Assembly: GCA_019925105.1 (NCBI GenBank)
Contig: JAHGAU010000024.1
Span: 1-64,000 of the forward strand
Direction of reading: 5' to 3'
Length of the DNA stretch: 64,000 bases
Source of the DNA: Niebla homalea
Taxonomy: Eukaryota > Ascomycota > Lecanoromycetes > Lecanorales > Ramalinaceae
The notes under the pieces were generated by a model that saw nothing but the letters and a program-made list of their open reading frames with translations, made no database searches and was not told the DNA's origin. How positions within the stretch are numbered: position 1 is the first letter of the stretch; the number at the start of each line of letters is the position of its first letter. The translations under genes and the position numbers were made by a program. Of this stretch, positions 1 to 14,420 are shown in pieces.

Positions 1-1950
1 TTAATTAGTATTATTATTGTTTTTATAATAAACTATTTAAATTTAATATATTAAATCTTATAATAAATAAATCTGGATTTTAATCTTTAAAATCCGTTTT
101 TTAATTCTTTTTCTTTTATTTTCTTATTTTTAATATTTAAGGGATAAAATTCCTATCTTATTTGATACTATAATCTTAAAGAGGCTTTACTATATAAAGT
201 ATATAAAATGCGTTAGCTCCGCCGTAAATTTATATACCTTTTCTTTATAAAATATTTTAACTTTTTTATATAAAATATTATTAAATATATAGTTATAAAT
301 AAAAGGACTTTAAATTTAATAGATTTCGTTTTTAATACTTAAGGTTATTGCGATAATTATAATTAATATATTTAACGTTATCTTTAATTAATTAATATTA
401 ATACGTTTTTTTATTAACGTTATAATATATTTAACTTTTACGTTACGGATAAATATATATTTTAATAAATATTATCGTTTATTTATTTAAGCGTTTATTA
501 TATAGCTTAATTAACGGATAAATAAACTTTAATTTAAGGTTAATATTTAATAAAATTTATCGGTTTTATCCTTTAAAGCCCTTTACGCTATATATACGGA
601 TCCCATAAGGGTAAAAACCGTTATTAATAAAGTACGGAGTTTCTTTATTTAATAAAATACCGATTTAATTTAATAATATAAGTAAATAATAAAAGAATAT
701 TATTTTCTTTGGGATATATTTAAGAATAATAATATTTATTTTATTTATTTAAATTAATTATTTAAGCTTATATTAAACTATGGATACGTTATTTATATAG
801 CTTATTTTTAACGATTTAAAAAGTTAATTCCGGGATATTATACGTAATATATTATTCCGCGGTATACATTATACGTTAAAGGAGCTATTATTAAAGATAT
901 CCGGCTATTAATTACGGGAGTATATATATTAAGTATTAATAATGGAAGCGTCCGAAAGGTTATTCCTTTTAAGTATTTTAATATTATTTAATTAATCTTT
1001 AATAATAGTTATAAAGTATAAGATTTATTTAATTTAATAATTAATATAAGCTTAAGTATATAGGCTTTTTACGGACCGTAATACGATACTTATTTTTATA
1101 ATTAAAAAAAGCTTATTTATATTAAAGTTATTCTTATATGGTTAAAGTATAATTTATTATATTTATATTTTTAATACTTTAATTAAACGTTTCTTTTATT
1201 AATAAAAGTTACTTATAAAGAATTAATTTAAATAAATAATGAAAATAATCTTATATTAACTTTAAGATAATATATACTTTTTAAATAAGGTTAAATTAAC
1301 TTTATAGAAATAGCTTAAAGATTAATAAATTTTTAATTATAAATATAATACATTATATATTAAGGTCGTTATAACGGGTTTATTAATAATTAGCTTAAAA
1401 ACCGTTATATTTATAAATTATAATAATAATAATCCCCCCTTTAAGAATATAATAAGTTATCCTTTTAATTATATAAATATTATCGGCCGATAAAACGGTA
1501 TAAAATATTGGCTTTTACGATTAATATAAGAAAAGAAAGAGGTACGTATTTAATAAGCGTAAATTATATAAGTTCCTATATATAATCCTTATATAGTCTT
1601 ATTAACGGCTTAATAAAAAGGGTAATAATTATAATACCCGGGTAAATATAATATTAAATTATATTAAGGTTAAGTTAACGTAATTTTTAAAATTATTTTA
1701 ATTAATAAGTATCTTTAAAATCGGTTTAATTTAAGATAATATTATAAAGTATAATAATCCGGTAAATATTATTATTTAAAAAGTTTAACGTATTTAACCT
1801 TAATATATAAAATTTAATTTAATATTTTTATTTAATATTAATAAGATTAAAATATTTAATACGTTATCGGAAAGGAATAAATTAATCTTATAATTATAAT
1901 AAGTCTTTATAATAAGTATTAATATTAAGTTAATATAATAATAAGTAATA
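1..1950. other. Degraded DNA, no recognisable feature
   Basis: Uniform RIP-type sequence. I saw no conserved motif, tandem repeat or LTR end. The reading-frame relic that follows may begin somewhere inside this stretch. Confidence 0.5.
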
Positions 1951-2640
1951 AATCGCTTAAACAACTTTAAAAAGAAAGATTACGTCCGTTTAAACTTTAA
2001 GCTTCTTAATTCTATAATTAATTTAAACGATATAACCTATATAAACTATATTTAAGGGTTATTATATTCTTAATTAAAACTTAATTAAGATTATTGTATA
2101 ATTATAATTAATTTATTAATATCTTTATTTTATTTTACGTTAAATAGTTATCCTTTTTATTCGGTTAATTTATAATTATATAAGGGATTTATTTTTTATT
2201 AACTTTTTAAATTTACGATATAAAAGATTCTTATTACGTTAAGTAAAAAGTATAAATGTTTAATATTATTAACGTAAAAAAATATTTCTTAAGCCTTTAT
2301 AATCCGCTTTAAAATTATTATTAAAAGTATAAATAATATAAAAAGCCGATTAATTTTAAAGTTAATTAATTTATAAACGATATTTATATTTATATTAAAT
2401 ATAATAAGGATTTCATATTAAAGTATAAAGAATATCTTTTACGGATTATTAATACTTTTTTATAAACGTAAAATAATTTATAAAATAATAAGGATTAATA
2501 AGTAATTTTATTACTATTTTAAGGGACTTAAGCTTACCATATTAAAAAGCGAAAAAAAAAGGTTAAATAATTATATTTAATTATTTAGGCAGATAATATT
2601 AAATTAAGGAAGAGATTTAAATAATTAAACGTTTAATTTT
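1951..2640 (+). pseudogene. Unidentified coding relic (about 230 codons)
   Basis: One plus-strand frame can be read from about 1951 to 2640 with stops only of the TAA/TAG kind, as expected where RIP converted Gln or Trp codons. It has protein-like composition, for example 'NRLNNFKKKDYVRLNF' near the start and 'LKLTILKSEKKRLNNY' near 2,540-2,590. I do not recognise the family. The true start and end are unknown. The charged repeat that follows lies on the other strand, so it belongs to a different gene or element. An accidental frame cannot be excluded in DNA this AT-rich. Confidence 0.35.
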
Positions 2641-3560
2641 TATCTTTTTTTTTATTTCTTTTATAATATTTTTATCTTTATTTAATCCTGCTTATTTAAA
2701 GGTTTTATTTTATAAAAATATAAAAAATTATAATATTTATTATATATTCTATATAATTAATAAATAATATTATACGTCCGGCTTTTTTATAAAGTTAATA
2801 ATATTTAAATTAATATTTTTTAACTTCCGTTTTTATTTTATTTTCTTTTCTAGGTTAAATAATTTATTTATATAGAAATATCCGTCGCGTTATTTATAAA
2901 TAGAAATTTAAGTTAATTTAATATATTTATTTACGTTTCTTTATGATATTTTTTATTTACGTTAAAGCTTTTAATAAATATATATTTCTATTTATACTTT
3001 ACGGGTTATTTCTTAGTCTATTTTTTCTTATTCTTCTTATATTTTTTATATTATTTTCTTTCATATTGCTTTTTCTTATATTGCTTTTTTTTTTATACTT
3101 CTTATTCGGTTTTTTTTTATATTTTTAATCTACTTTCTTTTATACTGCTTTTTCTTATACTTCTTATTCAGCCTTTTTTCGTATTTTTCGATTTAATTTT
3201 TTTTATATTATTTTTTCTCATATTTCTTATTTAGCCTTTTCTTATATTTTTAAGCTTATATTACTTTCTTTTATATTACTTTCTCTCGTATTACTTTTTA
3301 TATATTGCTTTCTCTTATGCCTTTTAATAAGCTTTTACTTATACTTCTCGATCGGCTTTCTCCCGTACTTTTTGATCGGTTTTTTCTCGTATTTTTTAAT
3401 CGGCCTTTTTTCATACTTTTTAAATTACTTTTTTCATATTTTTTAATTAGCTTTTTCTCGTACTTTTTACTTAACTTTTTCTTATATTTCTTGATCAGTT
3501 AATTCTCATATTTTTTAAGTTATCCTCTCCAATTCTTTTTATATTGCTTTTTTAAGCTTT
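2640..3560 (-). pseudogene. Relic of a charged octapeptide-repeat (coiled-coil-like) coding region
   Basis: The plus strand is pyrimidine-rich and made of imperfect 24-bp units, clearest at 3,340-3,520 (for example ctttctcccgtactttttga). Because 24 bp is eight codons, the minus strand reads as degenerate octads such as 'DQKVREKA', 'D*KIREKT' and 'LIKKYEK'. The stops are TAA in place of CAA. The pattern is Lys/Glu/Arg-rich and suits a long coiled coil or spacer. Toward 2,640 the unit decays into K-rich sequence. The short plus-strand open frames here (2,943-3,128 and 3,305-3,502) are Phe/Leu/Ile shadows of the same repeat and not genes. The parent protein is unknown. Confidence 0.55.
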
Positions 3561-6500
3561 TCAATCCGTTTTTATCCGCTTTACTTTTTATAGTCTATTT
3601 ATATTATTTACGCCGCTTATTCCCGTTTTACTTATAGATCTTCCGACTTTATATTTATAAAGGATACTTTAACTAATATTTTATTACCCCGTAATAAACG
3701 TTCTGCTTTAACTTTTTAATAATTATTACGTATTATTTTTATTATTAAATTTTTATAATTTTTACTTAATTTTATACCCGTAAATTTTATATTAATCTTA
3801 TATATTTATATTTTATATATAATTTTCTATAATTTCCTATTAATATTTAAATATTATATTTAAGAAATTATACGTAATTATATAATTTAATACGTTAAAG
3901 TTAAACGTTATTAAAGATTCGGATAAGTTTCCCGTTACCTTTTTATATACCGATAATATTTTATCCTTAAAGATTAAATTAGGAAAGTTAAAAAAGGTTA
4001 AATAGATTAATTACCGTACGAAGAAGGATATAATATTTTTACCTTAATCATCTTTATAATAGTTTAAATTTAAGATATAATAATTATATTTATTTATTTA
4101 ATGGTCTTAAACCGTTAATAGCCCTTATTTACGCTTTCTTAAGATATCTTTACCCTTAATTATAAAATGTTTTCTAACGGAACGTAAAGCGACTTTTTAT
4201 TAACTTATATAATACCACTTTTTAATCGTATTATTTTTAAGGTATTAAAGTTTAAATAATTAATTAAAACGTTAAAATTCATTAATATAGATTAATTAAT
4301 AAATTTTATTAACTTTATTAAATTATCCTTTTTAAGGATTCTCGGGGTATTTAAGGGTAATAACGTATAATAAAGGTTTATAATTATTAATAAGCGATAT
4401 TTATAGATGCGGTAATAGTTAAGCGTTTCTTAAGATAAATAAACTTAATGATTTAAAGGATAATTAAGATTATTAATCTTAATATAAAGGCTTTCTTTAA
4501 AATTAAGTAAATAATTTCACTAATATATACTTTAATTAACCGTATTATATAATCCATAAATACCCTTAAATAACTTATATTCTTAAAGAAGGTATATAAT
4601 AATAAAATAAGTTTACCGATTATTAATACTTATTTAAGGATTATTTAACGGTCGCTTTTATTTATAAAATTAAAAGTTAAACCCTTAAGTATTAATTATT
4701 AAATCTCGGTTATATTTTTTATTAAGGTTCGGGGTACGTAGAGTTTTAAAGCCTTTATAATAACCTTATTAATTCACTATATAATACTATAATCTCCAGA
4801 AACGATATCGTTTTATATATCCTTTATATACTTTAAGTAAATAAGAAGTTCTTAACGGAAACGTTAAAATACACTGAATTATATAATAAAAAAAAGGGAT
4901 ATTTATATTATTATAGCATATTGCCAGTATATTATATTATACGTTATTTCTTTATTTATTAAATAAAGTAAATATATTTAAAAGGGTATTAATAGTTATT
5001 ATTAACTTAAATTTACGGAAAAACTATTATAAATAACGTTTTTTATACGGAGTTAAACGGTTTTACCACCGGTTTTTAAACGTTTAATTATATTAAAAGT
5101 AATATAAATATAATTTACGGTAAATTTTATTATTTATTAAGGGCTTTTTATTAATACACTCCTTAATTAAGTACGTCCTTACCCGGGTATTAATATCTAC
5201 GTCCGGCGGTTAGTTTTACTTTTATTTAATACCTACGTTATACTTAATAAATATAAGTTTATAATTTATTATTTATCGTTAAGCGGAAGGATATTTTTAA
5301 TTACTTTAATACGGTATTAACTATATAAATATTATAGATAAAAGCCTTTAAGGAAGGTAAACTTAGGTATATTATAATTTAAATAAAATAAAAAGCGCTT
5401 ATAATTAAGTTATAATATTTTTAAAATATTACGTAAGGATTATTTCTTAATAATTACGGGAATATAATTGTATATATTTAATTAATAATAATCCCGGCGT
5501 AAATAAAATCGTAATTTTACTATATTAATTATATTTAAATTGTTAAAGCTAACTTATAAGAAATAAAGTTATCTTAATCTAACTCGGGCTATCCCTTAAT
5601 AATATAATCTTTTATTTACTTTAAGTTCCGTTATTTTAAAAGCTTTAATTTATAATATTAAAATAATTTATTATTAAAAAATCGTTAAGATATTTAAAGA
5701 TATTATAATTAAAAATATTTAACGTAATTTTACTTTTTATTTAAATTTATATTTAAAAATAAATCTATTCTTATATATTTTTACTTTATTAAAGACGGAG
5801 TTAACTTAGTATTAAATTGTTAAACTTTTTTTATTTTACTTTAAAGATTTATAGAATAAATTATTATATACGTTATATATTTAATTATGTATTTCTTTAA
5901 CGCGATCTAAACTTTTACGGGTTTATTGTCTTTTTCCGTTATAACTTTAAGTAATAAATTAATTTATTAAACGCGATTAAGTTAAAGCCGGAACTTTTAT
6001 TAACGATTAATAAGTAATTATTTATCCGAAATAAATAAATATTTAAAAAGCTAAATATTCCCGCCTTAATAAAAGGATTATTTATTTAAAATAAGTAAGT
6101 AATTAAAAAGTTAAAGATATTTACCTTTATAAGAAGGTTATTATAAAAGCTATAAGTTAATATACTATATAAAGTATAATTAATTCGTAATAATCGCTAT
6201 ATATTAACGCGATTACTCCCGTTAATACGTTATAATAAAGATAATAAAAGAATAAAAAACGTATAAGTTTTAAACTTAAAGGTATAAACGATTATTAACC
6301 TTATTAAAGACCTTCCTTAACGGGGAGTTTATTACGTTATTTTCCCTTATTTAACTACGTCCCTTAATTAAATTATAGTAGCCTTACCGTACCCGTCAGA
6401 GTAAAGTTAATTATAATCCTTAAATAAGTAAAATATAATTTACGTAATTTTTAAGTATTAATAAGTCGTAAGTTATTAACGGATTAATATATTTTATTAT

Positions 6501-9116
6501 TAAAGGATTTAAGTATAAAGGTTTAAGCTATAAAAGTATTTTACTTAACGTTTAAAGGGAATTTAAGATTAATTAATTACGTTTTGCCTTTTTCCTTAAT
6601 TAAAACTTATTTATTATAGTAATAAAATAAGAATATTATATAATATATTAAGGATTTAATAATAATATTATAACGCTTATAAAATTTATAATATAATTTA
6701 TAGAGAAACATAATAATAACGGATACTTATAAATCGTAAATTTAGAACGTTAATTAATAATATCGCCTATTATATATTTCTTTATAATAATTACTGAAAT
6801 TTAAATATTTAAAGAGCTAAAAACCGTAAACTTTATTTTTAATACCTTATTTAAAAACCGCTTATTAATTTAATATAAGCTCTTAAGGATATTTTAACGG
6901 TTAAATTACTTAATAAGCCTTATAATTTAAGTAAGTATCTTTATTTTAAGGCTTTATTGATTTTATATTAATTTAATAGCCTTTACCCTAAATAAATAGA
7001 TTTAAAATCAGGTAAATATTATATCCCAAAATAGCTTATTCTATTTATATTGAATTTATTTATAGCGTTTTTTAGTCCTTAAAAGCCTTAATTTTTTTTT
7101 TATTTAAATCTTTCTTTAATATTATAAATATCCCTTAAATCTACGTTATAATTTTAAGCGGTATATTATTAATATTATTAATTAATAGAATTTATTAACG
7201 CTTAAAATCATTAGCCTTAACGTAGATCCTTAAATACCTTTTTTTATAAAATTTTATCTTTTATTATTATTTTATCGGTTTATAAAGTTAATATAACGTT
7301 ACGCTTTATATAGTATATATTATAATTAACGTATATTATATTGCCGTTTATATAAAGATTATATCTTAAGTTAATCTTTACGTTAATTATATATTATTTA
7401 TTAATTTAATCCCGGTCTTAATAAGTAAGTATTTAAGTTTCTTATCCGATATTTTTTTTATAAATATTTTTTATATCCGGCAAATTTATAAAGCCGTAAG
7501 GTTTATAATATATACATATATGGTTTTTTACGTAATTATTAAACGAAGAATATTTTCTTTACGCGATTAAGGATATCTATATATATTTATTATATATATT
7601 ATTATCTATCCTCCGGTAACGGTAATTAACGGTACGTAAAATACCTTTACGCTAAGGATCTTAATACTATTATTTTACCGTTTAATACGTACTTTTTCGT
7701 ATAAAATTTAATTATAAATATATTAAAAATTAACGATTATTATTATTTATATAATATAGCGTTATATATTTTTAATTCTTTAATATTTTTATATTTTTAT
7801 ATTTTTATCGTTATTCTTTTTTATATTTTTAGCCGAACTCTTAAATATTATCCGACGTAATAAATTACTTAACCAAGTTAATAAATAACTTAAAGTTATA
7901 ATTAAAAAATAAAGGTAAAAATAAGTAATACGGGTTAATATTGCCTTTACCCGCGAGTTAAAAGTTATAATAAAATAATATATTAATATTGGTTTCCCCT
8001 TTATACGGTTCTTAAGTATTCTTTAAAGTTATCCCTTTATAGTTATATTATAATCTCCCGAGAAATAATCGTAATTATTATTATTAATAAATATCCGTAA
8101 GGGCCTAATAAAAAACCTTAATTATTACGTACTTTCTAGATTAAAGCCCCGGGTAATAATCTTTAACGGCCCGTATAAAATTCCCGTTATTATTAATACG
8201 TATAATTATTTATTAATAATAATTACGGATTTTAAAATTATTATATTTCTATTATACCTTTAATAAGTTTTTAATAAATATAAATATTATTGAACGTTTA
8301 TTAATTAAATATATATTATATAATAGATTTATAACCGAAGTAAACTAGCTTATATTAATTATATTATTTACGATTAAAATCTATAGACTTTATAAACTAT
8401 TTAAAAAATAAGATTAATAAAATTTATACGGATAACAATTACTTTAAGGTATATATTTATTATTACGGCCCTTATTAAGATTAATATTCTCTAAATCGTA
8501 TTATTTACGATATATATTATAAACTTTAAGTATAACCATAAATCTAATAATAATCGCTTTATTAAATTTAAGGGAGCGGTAAATATATATTATTTCGTTA
8601 AGGAATAAATATTCTTATATTAATTACTTAATATTAAATTATTTATTAATAACTTTAATTTTCCTTTTAATGGCGTATTATTAACTTAATATATAGTTAA
8701 TAATAATAAATATCCTTTAAAGTAAACGTTAACCTATTTATAGAATTAAGAACGTAAAAATCGCAAAATATTAATTATAAGTATATTACGGATATATTTA
8801 TTAATTTAAAATTAATAACCTATAATATTTACTATTAATAAATAATAAGATAAAGTACGCGTTATAATTAAGGAGTATAATAATAATTAAATAAATCTTT
8901 AAAAATTAAAATATTAATAATAATAATAAATATATTATTATTAATAATAAGATTTTTCATTTTTATCCTCGCCGCTTTTCCTCCGTAACCTTTATTTCCT
9001 CCGTATTTTTACGTAGTTTAAAGTAAAAATTGCCCGAGGATAATTATAATAATTTAGGTCTTAAAAATATTTATATTATAAATACTAAAAAGTATTGGAA
9101 TTAATAACGGTTAATA
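3561..9116. other. Degraded DNA, no assignable gene
   Basis: About 5.5 kb of RIP-type sequence. I tried both strands for reverse transcriptase, integrase and transposase signatures at several places and found none I could defend. Short homopolymer and TA-rich runs are the only structure seen. The extreme mutation level may hide transposon bodies here. Confidence 0.45.
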
Positions 9117-10040
9117 ATGGCGGATACTAAATTAAAGCCGGTTTAATTAAAAATCTATAAGATTATTAATAATTTAAATAATAATTTTTAAAATAAAATT
9201 TAAATAATAAAAAATAATATTTATATAGAATAGTTTAAGAAAGAATAATACCGGATATTAATTAAAAAGTATTTTAATAGTTTTATTAATAATTTTATTA
9301 AGACCGAAGTCGTTATAAGTATTAAGATTAATATTAAACCGAATATACCGTATATTTACCGTAAAAACGGATAAAGTAAAAAATTAATAAACGCCGTAGA
9401 TAATATATATAAATATAATTAAGGTAAAGAAGGCTTTATTAATCTTAATATAAACTTATTTATAGTATAAGTAAAAATATAGAACAGTAAGTTTACCTTA
9501 ACCGCCTCGGCGTTACCGGTAAAGTATAAAAGGCGTAAATTAATAATTATAAACCTTTTTACGTAATTTATTAAAAAGGTCTAGAAATAAGAAAATAACT
9601 TTATTATTTATACGGGTAAGAAGCTTTAATAAAACTATTCTATTAAGTATATTTAAAGGTTAATCTTTTACTTATTATAAGAAATAAAAGAGGGTCCTTT
9701 TTATAAATTATATTAAAAGACTTCTTATTAATTATAAATTAAGAGCGGTCGTAAAATATTATTATTATATAAACGATCGAGATTAACCGATATTTATTTA
9801 CGGATAAAATAGCTCTTAAAATTTATATTTTTATAAATATTATTTAACGTAAACTTCTATTATATAACGGTTTTAATCTACGGATAGCCGTCTATAATAA
9901 ATATATTTATCTCGTTTAACGTTAAATTAAATTTCGTTAAATTTTATTAAATCTCGTTAAACCTTTTTATATATTTATATATATCCATTAAAATCCCCAG
10001 AAAGAAGCTAGCCTTATTTATTATAATAAAATTTAACCTA
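9117..10040 (+). pseudogene. Unidentified coding relic starting MADTKLKPV (about 305 codons)
   Basis: From an ATG at 9,117 one frame runs for about 305 codons, broken only by TAA/TAG stops, mostly at likely Gln codons. The start reads 'MADTKLKPV*LKIYKI'. Later pieces include 'FTLTASALPVKYKRRKL' (near 9,490), 'LLLYKRSRLTDIYLRI' (near 9,760) and 'IPRKKLALFIII' (near 9,990). The mix of residues and the lack of TGA stops make a real RIP-mutated gene likelier than a chance frame. I recognise no domain. An N-terminal Lys/Asn-rich part is followed by a more hydrophobic half. The end is uncertain because every stop could be a mutation. Confidence 0.5.
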
Positions 10041-13000
10041 TAAGCGAATCTATTATACCGTATATAGCTCTGATATAATAATTATTTTACGTATAAACGT
10101 AAGTATAGCTAGTTTTTTAACGGTTATAAACATTTATTCAAAATTAATTATTAATAAGGGCTTATAAAGAGCTTTAAGGTAAATATAATTAACCTCGTTA
10201 AAATTAATACTGAAAGCTTAATATACTTCCTTTAAGTATCGTTTACTTATATATTTAATTATTAAGATAATTTTTTAATATAAATACCAAATAAAAGTAA
10301 TAATTAATATTAATAACCCTTTAAAACTTATTATTACCTTTAAACGTTTTTTAATAACTTTATTAACGTCGCTTTTAATATTTATGAATATTAATAAATA
10401 ATAATTACTTTCGGATCGGATTATTACTTACGGATTATAAGCGGATCGGGTAAATATACCTCGGGCGAACGGGGATTATTATTTAAGTATTAGTCTTTTA
10501 TAGAGTTTATATTTAATATATATATATTATATATATACCTTAATAAAGTTAATTTTAGCTTTTACGTAATAAAACTTTATCTCTTATTCCTTTTCGCGAT
10601 ATAATAAATTATAAAAACTTTATATTAAAATAAACTTTATTTAATACTTTACTTAAAAAGTATATTAAAGCTCTTAGAATTTATATGTATATATTTATAC
10701 CGTTAACTGTAATTATTAGTTCCATTATTTACTTATAATATTTACGTTAATATAATAGATATAACCGATATTAATTAGATAATATAAAGTATCTATAATT
10801 TTATTAATCGGTATATCGTTTAAGCGATAAATTTATAGGATATTAATATATATATTACTTAATTATTAATAACTTATTAAAACGGCGGAAATTAAGTACT
10901 TATAGGATAAACTTATTTAATTAATTATTATTTTATTATTTACGTTTATTTTTAATATAAAACGTTATTAACTTATATTATTAACGTTAAAATAATACTT
11001 AATTATTAATATAATATTTTCCCGGGGGATTTATTCTTTCCGTAACGTTTTACGGATAACGTTTTTTAATATTCCGTTAAAATAAACGTCCATTTATATA
11101 GTTAATAATTTAACTTACTATTTAAGGATTTTAGGATTATTATTATATTTTATATATTAAGCTTTATTAAGTATATATATAATAATATATTAATCGTTAG
11201 CTTTTTATTTAATACTTATTTCTATTACTTTAAACTTCCGAAAGATATTATATTAAGAATAACCTTAAAAACTTTAAGGCCCGATATTCTTAATTTATAT
11301 AATTAATATATATATTATAAAAGGAAATATATAGCTTAATTTATTTAATATATTCTATAATTAAAGTTATTAAAAATAAGATAAATATAAAATAATTTTA
11401 ACTTTATTATTATAATTTAAAAATATTTATTAAATCTTCCGTTTTTCGTTTAAATTAAATTAAGCTATATTATTATATTAATACTTATTTAATAAATAAT
11501 TTATTTATATATATTATCAAAGATTAAAGTAAAATAAAAATATTAATACTCGAATAATTTATATATAAGATTAATATAGGGTTATATATAGGTTTTAATT
11601 TAATATTTTAAATACTAAGTCTTTATTATTTTACTATATAAGGGAAATCGGATTTTTAATAAGTTAATAATTAATAATAATATTATCTTGGACGGTAATA
11701 ACTGGATTTAGTTAATTTTAAATTTAGAATTCCGGATATAATAAGTATTATAATAATTAAGTTAACGTCTTATATTATTACTTATAACTTTAATTAATAT
11801 TATGCTTTCCGTATAGAATACTTTAATATAATTTAAGTATTTAATTTATTATTTTTTAAAATATAAGGAAATAAATTTAAGTATTATTTTATAAGAACTT
11901 AGTTTTCGTTATTAAAATAACCCTTATTATTATTAACTTAATGCTTATTAATTTTATTATTAATTATAAATAAATTATATAATAAGATATAATAGATAAT
12001 ACTATAACTTTTTATAACCGATTAGTTTATAATTGGTATATTAAAGAGCCCACTTTCTATTAGTACGTTATTATAATATAATAGTTATATTCTAAATATA
12101 TTACGTATAATCTATTATAAGTTTTAGTTATACCGATATTATAAGGATATTAATCTTATTAGGAAAATAACGTAATTATATTAACGATAGAATATTTAAA
12201 GTTATTATTAATTAAGAATTTAATAAGCTTAACTTAAAACTTATATATATAATTTAATTAAGCAATTTCATAACTATTTAATTAATATATAATTTTTTTA
12301 TTATTTTGCTGCTTTTTTAATTTATAAAATTGGTAAATTACGGTAATAATCGATAATATTGCTCCCTTAAGGTTAAAACGTTATATTATACTATTTAAAG
12401 TAATTATAACGATATTATATTCTTTTTACTGGAAAAAGGCGTTAATTATAAAAAAAACTTTTTATGAAAGCGATACATTAACTTTTTAAAAGGTTATACT
12501 TTAATATTTAATTACTATTATACGTATTACCTATATACTATAATTTAAAATACGTTTTTAACGATTTCCGTTTCTTAAAGTTAAGGGATATAATTCTTAA
12601 ATTTATTCTTAAATAAAAAAGTAAATATTAATTCTTAAGAATTTTATCGTTAAGAAATAGCTTTTTATAATGCTTTATACGAAATTAACCGAGAATATAA
12701 TAATATATAGAATACTTTAATTAAAATAAAGCTTCTTTTAAAATATAACGTAAATCCTATTTTAATTAATATAAATAATAAATTTACGCTTTATTATATG
12801 GTATAATAAGATTTTTTTAACGTCCTTATAATATTCCTAAAGTAAAAAGCTAATATTAAAAAAAGATTTAAAGATAAAACTCTATTAATACGGGCTTACG
12901 TATTCCGTTACTTAAATATTATATGTTTATTACTTTTTAAAAAAGCTTAAGTTAATATTACGTATTATATTTTTCTGAGTTTAATTATACTTAAGTTAAC

Positions 13001-13839
13001 CTTCTTAAAATCGCTAAGCCGTTAACGGTTAATTACGTATTAAGAAATTTATTAAATTAAAACGATTCTTAAGATATTATATAATAATGGTTATCCGTAG
13101 TTTCCCTATATAACTTAAAGAATTATGGATAAAGTCTTTATAATTAAAATTAAAGCCGGGTATATTTATTTATTTTTATAATTCGGCTTTATATAACGTA
13201 ATTATTAAGGGTCCTTTATTATAAACGTTAATTATTTTACTAAAAATAATAAATATAACCTTATTATTAATAATATTATTGGGAGCTTTAAGGTTTAAGC
13301 CTTACTTAAATAAGTTAATTATAAAAGTTATATTCTTAATAAGCTATATAAATTATAGAAATATTTTGTGATAAAGGGGTTTTTAAGGGGTATAAGTAGT
13401 TATTTATAACGTTATTAAGAATAAATGGTTCCTATTAAATACGTTTTTCTATTATATACCCTTTTTTACCTTTTATTAATTATTATTTTCTATTATTTTA
13501 ATTAATGTTTCGCTCTATAAAACCTTATAATTTATAAATACTTATTTATTACCTTTATTAATCTTATAGGAAATATTTATATATATTTCTTTTTATAATC
13601 GTTATAAAAATTAATAATATTATTAATCTCTTAAATATAATATAATTATTAACGTATTAAACGTCCTCTTTTTATTAAGGGCAAAAGAGTTAATACTTAA
13701 CCTTTATAGAATATACTTTTACGGTAAATTAAGTAAGTTATTTAACTTAATAACTTAAGTAAAGATTATTAATAAATTAAATAAAGTAAAAGTGAAAGAT
13801 ATTTTATAGAAAGTCATTTTATAAAAACGGAAAACGTAA
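10041..13839. other. Degraded DNA, no assignable gene
   Basis: RIP-type sequence. Short stretches give frames with Gln-type stops around 11.6-12.3 kb on the plus strand, but with frame changes and no motif I can name. No LTR pair, tandem repeat or inverted repeat was noticed. Confidence 0.4.
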
Positions 13840-14420
13840 AAACCGTAATAATTAAATACCTTTATACTTATACCGGAGCCAGATCCGGCTTACTTATAAA
13901 TAAATTAAGGACGTTAATAAACGTAAGCCATAAGTATAATTATAATATTAATATTTACGCCGGAACCAGAGCCAGTTCTTATAAGTACGACTTAAAATAT
14001 AATTTATAGATCTTAATCGTTAAAAATATTAATATAGGATATAGTTACCGGGGCTATTAATACCGCTAAAAATATAACCGGCTTATTATTAAGCCAGTTT
14101 AAGATTATTTACTTAAACTTATCGATATACCTTAAAAGGGAACCCTTATTTTTAATAACTAAATTTATTAATAATACCGGCAAAATACCGGATACGTTAT
14201 ATAAGATTAATAAAATTAAAAAGGAAAATAAAAAGATAGAAGGAAAAAAAGTCTTTAAAGGGAAAAAAAGGTAAAATTAAAGATTATATAAACTATAAAA
14301 AAACCCCCTTAATACCGGACGAGAAACGTATAATAATATATAAAAAAATATTATTATAGTTAAAAACGCTTTATTACGATAATCTTAATAATAAAATAAT
14401 AATAAAAGAGCTAAAAAAAT
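13840..14420 (+). pseudogene. Unidentified coding relic with PEPDP/PEPEP motifs
   Basis: A plus-strand frame contains two similar acidic proline motifs, 'IPEPDPAYL' near 13,874 and 'TPEPEPVLI' near 13,960, then a stretch without stops including 'DIVTGAINTAKNITGL' (about 14,040-14,090) and 'REPLFLITKFINNTGK' (about 14,140-14,190), and a basic tail with 'KEGKKVFKGKKR'-like sequence. The DNA around the two motifs (ccggagccagatccggc and ccggaaccagagccag) keeps CpA and is less mutated than its surroundings. Function unknown. Confidence 0.35.

Noticed and set aside
2376..2420. Reverse transcriptase active site 'FINDIYIYI' near 2.38 kb
   Set aside because: Surrounding sequence does not fit RT blocks, and the preferred long frame here is another one.
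2943..3502. Phe/Leu/Ile-rich forward open frames resembling membrane proteins
   Set aside because: They are antisense to the charged octapeptide repeat, and any pyrimidine-rich repeat reads this way.
5160..6700. Gypsy or copia integrase body in the 5-7 kb region
   Set aside because: No zinc-binding, catalytic or GPF-type motif could be placed in any frame I tried.
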